Source of the DNA: SIG603 sp963589785
GTDB taxonomy: Bacteria > Bacillota > Clostridia > Oscillospirales > Acutalibacteraceae
Assembly (NCBI GenBank): GCA_963589785.1
Contig: CAVAMJ010000019.1
Location: 1 to 29,495, forward strand
Direction: 5' to 3'
Length of the DNA: 29,495 bases
The notes under the pieces were generated by a model. The model did no database searches and was not told where the DNA came from. It saw only the letters and a program-made list of their open reading frames with translations. How positions within the stretch are numbered: the first letter of the stretch is position 1; each line of letters opens with the position of its first letter. The position numbers and the translations under genes were made by a program. Positions 23,528 through 29,495 of this stretch are shown in pieces.

Positions 23528-25878
23528 CAAAAATCTCCTTTCTCTCCTAACGCAGATATAACTTTTAACGGCTTATCGATGCTCACTATCTTTCCATCGG
23601 CTACAATGAAAAGATTATAATCCCCAGAAGCAATTTTCTCAAATGAGAGCGACCATACTTTCCCGTCTCCGGTGTTACAAACAACTGCATCAACCGTACC
23701 GGCCTTTACCTCAAGCGTTTTGATCTCTTTACTGAATTCAAGTGCGGTTTTTGCGATTTTTCTTTTTAATTTTGCCTCAGATTTCCCATCGACCCATTCA
23801 ACTCTTAATGGTGCACGGACTTTACTGTCGAAAACAACTACCGGAACAATCATCTCTTCGGGCGAAGCACCTCCATGCACTTCACCATAAATAGCATTGT
23901 CATCGTCTTTTCCGGCAGCAAATCCACTGAGAGAAAAATGATCATATGATGTGAACACCAGATAACGCTGTCCGAATGAATCCTTAACCTCTTTCAAGTC
24001 ATCATAAATCACATCCGGCTTTGATTTAATCTGACAGTATCTGCCGTGACTCAGCGGTATTGCATCTTTGAAGACAGGATATCCTTTTCTAGCATGAAAA
24101 AATCTAGCAGCCAATCGGCTAGTTCCATGATCGCCCGTAATTATTACGCGACGAAAATTTACAAGCAACTCATCGACTTTATCTGACACCTTGTCAAAGA
24201 AAGAAAGCTGCTCCTCAATGCATGTATAATAATCTGGTTCATCCACTACACCCTTATGTGCAAGCTTATCCAGCTTATTTAGTTTTTCATAAGGCACATT
24301 CATCTGCTTCCATTGTTCATTGAACTTAGTTTCTGTAGGCAATGAAGCCTGAGTTAGTGCACAGGAAACTAACTCTCCGGCTGTATTTTGGGAAAGCTTA
24401 CTCAAGAGCAAAGATAGATATTCAAAGCCTAATCCGTCAATCCACAACATTACCGTGCTGTCTGTAATATATTGATTGATAACCGAATAACGGTATGGAA
24501 GAGACCCAGGCTCAATGTCTCCAAAGAATTGTTTATCAGAATTCGGCAGTGTATTGGAAAGTTTATACACCTTATACTCAGAAATGTATTCGCTATAGAC
24601 TGAACCGAGGTTGTCTGGCATCAAGTTTAAATAAGCTTTTAGCAAAGGATAGCATGATTTTAACATTTCCGGATCAAACTCCTGTGAGTTATCCTTCTTG
24701 AGCCATTGGCCAACCATGCGAAGAATATAGATGCGCTCCTCCCTTGTATCTCCGGTGAGAAATGCCAGTCTTTCTTTAAAAATTGGAATAGTGCTTAATT
24801 TTGTGAAATAGGTCTCATTCTTCTTGAGATTTAATACCTGAATCAGTTGTTGGTATTCTGCAGTCCACTCTTTATGAAACTGCATTACGTCAAATATATC
24901 CAGAAGAATATGATCTTCAATCCCATCTGCTCCGTATTCTTGAAAGCAATAGCACAGATAACTGTTGTCTGAGTTCAGTTGATACCACAACTCCAGCAGT
25001 TGCCGCTTGCCTTTGGAGAAGCTTGCCCATTTTGCCATAACAGCAACGCCATCGAATGAGACAATATTGAGTCGATGAAGTATAGCATCCCGAACAGAAA
25101 CATTCCTTAGCGCTTCGCCAAAAAGCTCATTGAGCACCTCACAAGAGCACGATTCTTCTTTCAACTCAAACGAACCTTGCAGGTTTTCACAAACAAACTC
25201 GTATACGCTTTTAATTGGTCTGATTGTTATATCTCCCATTGTCTGCGACACAGACCTAGCTTGTTTTGTAAGAAGGCAATAATCTGTTGGAGCCTGTGTC
25301 TCATTCAATATGTGGTCATACCATTCTCGTAAGCCTAAAATTAGAGAGTATTTCTCACTCAATTGACTAATATACTCCTCAAAAGCAGATGAAAATACCG
25401 TTACATTCATTTGTTCAGGAGCTGCCGAATGATTCGAAATAGAGTACACGAAGTCCTTCTGCCGCTCATCCGTTCTCAATCCGAGAGAAGAATCATACCA
25501 AAGAGAATCACAGTTCCATAAAGGTATGAGAACCCTTCCCGTACTGGAAGCATCTACCATTGTATGCCATAGCTTAGCGAAACGTTCTGTGCGTTGTTCA
25601 CTTTTATAGAATAGACGTAAATATTCGCTTACACCCGGGAGCCAAACCCACTCATCTGGTTTAACTTTTTCAAAGAGCTTGTCATATGCAGGCATAACAT
25701 CCGCACTGGAGAACAGCTCATCCTCAGATATGGCTCTATCGCACAGCGATTTAAAGCATGAAATTGCATTGCAGTAGTCCTCTCGGCTGTGGAGCAAGAA
25801 TATGCGGCACGGAAATCGAGAAGTGACTTTATTCGTCTTTTCAGCTTTGAGAATTCTTATGCTTTCTTGCAGTTTCAT
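23527..25878 (-). CDS. pglZ: BREX phosphatase-like protein PglZ (BREX-4 type)
   Basis: A 783-residue protein whose C-terminal half is a PglZ domain of the alkaline-phosphatase superfamily. Metal-site motifs appear in order: VMLWIDGLGFEYL with Asp481, the candidate nucleophile region ASLPTET (about 511-517), TGDHGTSRLAARFFH with Asp583 and His584, and GEVHGGASPEEMIVPVVVF with His668. The N-terminal half (1 to about 460) is helical with no recognised motif, and the last 100 residues form a beta-rich tail. PglZ is the marker protein of BREX and Pgl defence systems. It follows the ATPase gene by 15 bases, with a GGAGAAAGG ribosome site, and is coupled to the small zinc-finger gene. Confidence 0.92.
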   Translation of the reverse strand: MKLQESIRILKAEKTNKVTSRFPCRIFLLHSREDYCNAISCFKSLCDRAISEDELFSSADVMPAYDKLFEKVKPDEWVWLPGVSEYLRLFYKSEQRTERFAKLWHTMVDASSTGRVLIPLWNCDSLWYDSSLGLRTDERQKDFVYSISNHSAAPEQMNVTVFSSAFEEYISQLSEKYSLILGLREWYDHILNETQAPTDYCLLTKQARSVSQTMGDITIRPIKSVYEFVCENLQGSFELKEESCSCEVLNELFGEALRNVSVRDAILHRLNIVSFDGVAVMAKWASFSKGKRQLLELWYQLNSDNSYLCYCFQEYGADGIEDHILLDIFDVMQFHKEWTAEYQQLIQVLNLKKNETYFTKLSTIPIFKERLAFLTGDTREERIYILRMVGQWLKKDNSQEFDPEMLKSCYPLLKAYLNLMPDNLGSVYSEYISEYKVYKLSNTLPNSDKQFFGDIEPGSLPYRYSVINQYITDSTVMLWIDGLGFEYLSLLLSKLSQNTAGELVSCALTQASLPTETKFNEQWKQMNVPYEKLNKLDKLAHKGVVDEPDYYTCIEEQLSFFDKVSDKVDELLVNFRRVIITGDHGTSRLAARFFHARKGYPVFKDAIPLSHGRYCQIKSKPDVIYDDLKEVKDSFGQRYLVFTSYDHFSLSGFAAGKDDDNAIYGEVHGGASPEEMIVPVVVFDSKVRAPLRVEWVDGKSEAKLKRKIAKTALEFSKEIKTLEVKAGTVDAVVCNTGDGKVWSLSFEKIASGDYNLFIVADGKIVSIDKPLKVISALGEKGDF

Positions 25879-25893
25879 AATTTGCCTTTCTCC

Positions 25894-28800
25894 TTAACCG
25901 ATAAAGTCATCGCAAAATTCAGGATGTTCATTTAAGAATGCAAACACCTTATCTTTGAGCATATTTTCATTCATATATTTCACATGATTTTGAGTGTTCT
26001 GCAGTTTTTCTTTTTTTGCTTTTTCAGCACGGTATTTTTTCAGCGTCGACTGAACCGTAATCAAGTCAGAAACTTCCCATGCGCTCACATCATTGCCAAG
26101 TTTAAATTTGAGTTCGGCAATGATTTCTATACGTCTCTCTTCAAAAATATCCCGATAGTTGGTGCCGATGGCATTCATAAACGCTTGTTCTGCGGCTGCA
26201 TTATCTGTCAGAATCGTATGATCCATCGTATCTAACACATTGATTGCCGCAAGGACATCCTGATCCAATGCACGCTCATCGTTTTGTACTGCGATCAGTG
26301 TGCGAATAGCCTTGTGAGCATTTTTGGGAACAACCCAGAGGAGTGGTATTCCTCGTTCATTGCTCCAGACATTTACGGTTTCCGTGCTGCTGAGTGTTTT
26401 CCAGCGCTCCAGAAGCGTTGAACGATTTCTTCTCTGGCTGATACGACCTATCTGCTGCTTCAAAGCCTTCTCAAACTGATTTTTGGTTGCATCACAAGAA
26501 ATATCCTTAAGGCCTTCGTAAATCGACTGCAACTCAGGCGATGTACAGTCAATCTGCATCTGTTCCAAAATCATAGAAAGAACAGGTTTGACATTTTTAA
26601 TGCATTCCCATGCCTGAGTACCATATGTACGCAAGATATCGATATCGTTTTCTCGTTCTTCACATGTCATCTGCGTAATGCCTTTTTGTGATACGCGGCG
26701 AAGAATAATAAGCGCATCAAACCAAGGCAAGTTCAGCGGCTCAATAGCATAGATTGCAACACGCATATGATTAAACGCATTTTTTAGATCCTTAATTGCC
26801 TCCTCATTGCTGTTGTATGTATCGCGCATCGTAGCATTAAGCACATCAAGGTATCTGTATTCCGACACAACTCCCACGAGCTTTTCTTTCACCTGGTCTT
26901 CAGTCCAAGTATAAACAGCATTCTGCATTACACCAAAAACTTTATCTCGAAGGCCCTCAGGCTGAACAAAAAGCTTTTCTGTAATTTCTTTCAGTTCGGG
27001 CGATGTTTCAAACAGAAATGCACTAAAAGCCTTTGACATGACGTTTTTATCCTGAAATGCCTTTGTCAAACGCTCACGAAGTTTTCCACGACCACTAAAA
27101 AGCTGAATGACATTAGACATTGCCTCATCGGTATTGCCTTCCTGTGAGATAAACACCTGCATATTATCAATAATCTTGCAGGCGGATTCCTTCATTTCAA
27201 CACCGCCAAGCTCTGCTTCGGGCAAGTACTTTAAGCACCAGAAAGGTGCTCCGGACTGTGTGATGCGCTCACGAACAGAACGCATACCTTCCGTCTCATT
27301 CGCAGTCTGTCCGTCATCCAGTTTAAAGATTTTCTTTATGTAATCGCGGAAATTCTGCCATGTTACAGAACCGGCAGACAGATAATCCGTGGTCATATTT
27401 CCTTTGCAGGTTCTGAGTACGAGTGTCTTTAAATTAGCTTCGTTCAGTACAAAAGTTCCTTGAGCACTATCTGTCCAGCTATACGCACTATCCTTATAAC
27501 AGCTAAATACAAAACCAAGAAGCACGCCACAGGCTATCGTGTTGTAAAAGCCAAACGGAGGCTGCTGCAATTCTGCCCACACATCACTTAGAACAACTTT
27601 ACGTCCTGATTCCATCTTTTCCCGAAGAAATCTTGCAAGAGCACTTACAGCATCCGCCGCTTTACTTCCGCTAACGCCCTCTATTTCCTGAATTGTCGTT
27701 GCATCGATAATTCCCAGTTGTTTGATACTGGACAAGACGCTGTAAAGCTGTGCATTTTTTGTCTCACGCTGTATACCCGCAAGAGGCGCACTATCGTTAC
27801 AACCCTTATAAGCAGTATTTGTGATTACAATATTTTCCGGAGCGTATGGAAAAACATCGTCGAGAATCGCAGTTCGAATCGTCTTGCGTAGTTGGGCAAC
27901 ACCATAGAGATTGTTCCACTGCTTTTCACCACACCACGCTAGGATTTTTCCGCCGCTGGTAGCAGAAGCCACCCAGCGTTGAATGACGGTGGCAGTTTCT
28001 AAATCATATCTGCCGGCATCAGCAGTATGTCCGCTTTCACGAGCCATATCTGCTTTTGTTAGCGAGGTAAGCCACTGCTTGCGCATATCATCAGTAAATG
28101 GAGAACGAACCAATGCAATAATCAGGCGATTCTCACCGGACTGCTGTACGCGAGTTTCCAAATCATGCTGAATGGAAATCGCCTGTGCATCGTCAGCCAC
28201 GGTGACATACACAAGTCCCAACTTATAGGGATACTTATCCAACTCATCGGTAACTTCTTTAATACGCTTATCTAATGATGCCTTTTCCGCACAGCAGACA
28301 ACAATCTTCATTCTGCGGAAAGTAGCGTCATTCTCATCCCATGCCGATTTTTCAAACGGAACAGTCAGTTTTCCGTCCTTAGCAAACATCTGATAGCGCG
28401 TGTACTTTTTATCGTTTTGCACATAACGGATAGCAAAATCATCACCGCCCGCCATGCGGAAAGGCATTTGCAGACGTTTTACTCCATTTGCTTGTTCATC
28501 GCAGAGCAAAATCTTTGTATCTTCAAAGGTAGCAAGATAATCCTCCACCTGGGATTTACTCAACACACCGCTCAAGCAGTTCTCAAGGCATTCAACAGTC
28601 GCAGCAATGCCGTTGCTTGTTCTCCGCATGGTGTACAGTCCTTTTGTTGTAGACATGACTGCCATAAGAAGCATTGCTATTTTAAATACACGATGCGCAT
28701 TTTCGTCGTTTTTGACAAGATGACGATTCTCTTCATAATGGCGAATATACTCCGGAACCTTGGTTTCTTTATCATGAAAGTCACTTTCACGCGTAAAAAA

Positions 28801-29495
28801 ATAATCCCACAACCAATCCGGTGTCAGCCAGCACACCTGGTCCTGTGGACCGTATTGCGTAATATATCCAAGGAAGCCCTGTTTTTCATTGGATGAGTCC
28901 TTCATAAAGCGGAACATGGTGCGCTGTGCCGCTGCAAAATTCTCCGACACACTGGAAAGCAGACGTACCGTCATTGGGTGCATCGGGCATAGCTCATTGA
29001 TTTTCTCAGTGATTTTGTCATCTAATCCCGCAATATCCGGCAGATATCTCCTGATATTATGTACCGGGTCTTTGCGCGCCTCATTCCAGTATTCATTCAT
29101 GCCATTTCGGATGCTGATAGAACCTGCGATCAGGTCATATGCAGCATCGGCCGAGACATGGAACTCTACCTCGTGGAAACGGTGGGTAATCTGCTGATAG
29201 GTTGCGTTGCCCATTACATCTACCCAGCTGGAATCCTTATGCACTATGAAGCACATAAAGAGAGGCTGCTCCTTGCAGAATTCTGAAATTTGCTGCATAA
29301 CCACTTGGTCATCGCTGTGACGCAAATAATCAGTAAACTCGTCCCAGATAAAGAATATACCACTCTTTTCAAGGTGATTTGCTTCAATGATTTCTTCAAT
29401 CCATTTTTTGAAGGTCTCCACATTGTTGATAAGCCCCCAGTGATTGGCACGAATCACTTCCGCGACAGCCTTTGTCGCCTTCAAATCACCGTGCT
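25894..29495 (-). CDS. brxC: BrxC-like large P-loop ATPase of BREX (5'-partial)
   Basis: The frame is open past the window edge, so the N-terminus and the Walker A loop are missing; about 1199 residues are visible. A Walker B-like GIFFIWDEFTDYL lies about 42-53 residues from the visible N-terminus, followed by helical ATPase and C-terminal domains (HPMTVRLLSSVSENF resembles the region after the ATPase core in BrxC/PglY proteins). BrxC-type ATPases are essential BREX components with unclear mechanism. A TTG at 29484 should not be taken as the start because coding continues upstream. It is the first visible gene of a five-gene co-directional unit. By eye it is more GC-rich than the cobalamin genes. 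Confidence 0.82.
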   Translation of the reverse strand, partial: HGDLKATKAVAEVIRANHWGLINNVETFKKWIEEIIEANHLEKSGIFFIWDEFTDYLRHSDDQVVMQQISEFCKEQPLFMCFIVHKDSSWVDVMGNATYQQITHRFHEVEFHVSADAAYDLIAGSISIRNGMNEYWNEARKDPVHNIRRYLPDIAGLDDKITEKINELCPMHPMTVRLLSSVSENFAAAQRTMFRFMKDSSNEKQGFLGYITQYGPQDQVCWLTPDWLWDYFFTRESDFHDKETKVPEYIRHYEENRHLVKNDENAHRVFKIAMLLMAVMSTTKGLYTMRRTSNGIAATVECLENCLSGVLSKSQVEDYLATFEDTKILLCDEQANGVKRLQMPFRMAGGDDFAIRYVQNDKKYTRYQMFAKDGKLTVPFEKSAWDENDATFRRMKIVVCCAEKASLDKRIKEVTDELDKYPYKLGLVYVTVADDAQAISIQHDLETRVQQSGENRLIIALVRSPFTDDMRKQWLTSLTKADMARESGHTADAGRYDLETATVIQRWVASATSGGKILAWCGEKQWNNLYGVAQLRKTIRTAILDDVFPYAPENIVITNTAYKGCNDSAPLAGIQRETKNAQLYSVLSSIKQLGIIDATTIQEIEGVSGSKAADAVSALARFLREKMESGRKVVLSDVWAELQQPPFGFYNTIACGVLLGFVFSCYKDSAYSWTDSAQGTFVLNEANLKTLVLRTCKGNMTTDYLSAGSVTWQNFRDYIKKIFKLDDGQTANETEGMRSVRERITQSGAPFWCLKYLPEAELGGVEMKESACKIIDNMQVFISQEGNTDEAMSNVIQLFSGRGKLRERLTKAFQDKNVMSKAFSAFLFETSPELKEITEKLFVQPEGLRDKVFGVMQNAVYTWTEDQVKEKLVGVVSEYRYLDVLNATMRDTYNSNEEAIKDLKNAFNHMRVAIYAIEPLNLPWFDALIILRRVSQKGITQMTCEERENDIDILRTYGTQAWECIKNVKPVLSMILEQMQIDCTSPELQSIYEGLKDISCDATKNQFEKALKQQIGRISQRRNRSTLLERWKTLSSTETVNVWSNERGIPLLWVVPKNAHKAIRTLIAVQNDERALDQDVLAAINVLDTMDHTILTDNAAAEQAFMNAIGTNYRDIFEERRIEIIAELKFKLGNDVSAWEVSDLITVQSTLKKYRAEKAKKEKLQNTQNHVKYMNENMLKDKVFAFLNEHPEFCDDFIG

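Noticed and set aside
28417..28896. A 159-codon open frame on the + strand
   Set aside because: It runs antisense to brxC, has no ribosome site and codes for an unlikely cysteine/histidine-rich protein; it is a shadow of the real gene.
1..29495. CRISPR arrays, tRNA or rRNA genes and a cobalamin riboswitch
   Set aside because: No regularly spaced repeats, cloverleaf or rRNA-like sequence was noticed; a riboswitch would be expected upstream of the first cobalamin gene, outside the window.

Overview
The window looks like a chromosome segment of a low-GC anaerobic Bacillota, most likely a gut Clostridia of the Oscillospiraceae/Ruminococcus type. This is inferred from AT-rich coding, purine-rich ribosome binding sites, sigma-A-type promoters, anaerobic (cobalt-early) cobalamin synthesis, a PduL-type phosphotransacylase, EFR1-type flavodoxin-ferredoxin and a YerC/YecD regulator. 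No rRNA, tRNA, CRISPR array or insertion sequence was recognised.

Bases 1-10171 (+ strand) are the distal part of an anaerobic vitamin B12 operon: cbiB (5' end outside the window), cobD, cbiC, cbiD, cbiF, cbiG, cbiH, a three-domain cbiJ-cbiE-cbiT fusion, cbiA, and a small eight-cysteine protein. Genes overlap or lie close together and several use GTG/TTG starts. Together they cover most corrin-ring steps from cobalt-precorrin-4 to the a,c-diamide, plus the aminopropanol arm. cbiL, cbiK/X, cbiP and the lower-ligand genes are not in the window.

Bases 10172-20622 are mixed housekeeping genes. pduL (-) has its own promoter and terminator. A 3'-truncated family-4 uracil-DNA glycosylase (+) faces a tyrosine recombinase (-) whose promoter abuts a perfect 30-bp palindrome. 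Two minus-strand transcription units follow: radA-DUF6873-glycoside hydrolase, and yerC-methyltransferase-hslO, each with a visible promoter and terminator. An SDR/EFR1 pair (-) is divergent from a TetR regulator (+).

Bases 20702-29495 (- strand) hold a phage-defence operon that best fits BREX type 4: a large ATPase (BrxC-like, start outside the window), PglZ phosphatase, a 66-residue zinc-finger-like protein, a short BrxL AAA+ protein, and a translationally coupled DndA/NifS-like cysteine desulfurase. No PglX methyltransferase is seen. Type 4 BREX is defined by a PAPS-reductase-like BrxP rather than PglX, so a cysteine desulfurase in the same operon suggests sulfur-based (phosphorothioate) DNA marking. 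BrxP would be expected just beyond base 29495. The desulfurase reading frame is broken by one extra base in an A6 tract near its start. It is otherwise intact, so this may be an on/off switch, a recent mutation or a sequencing error.
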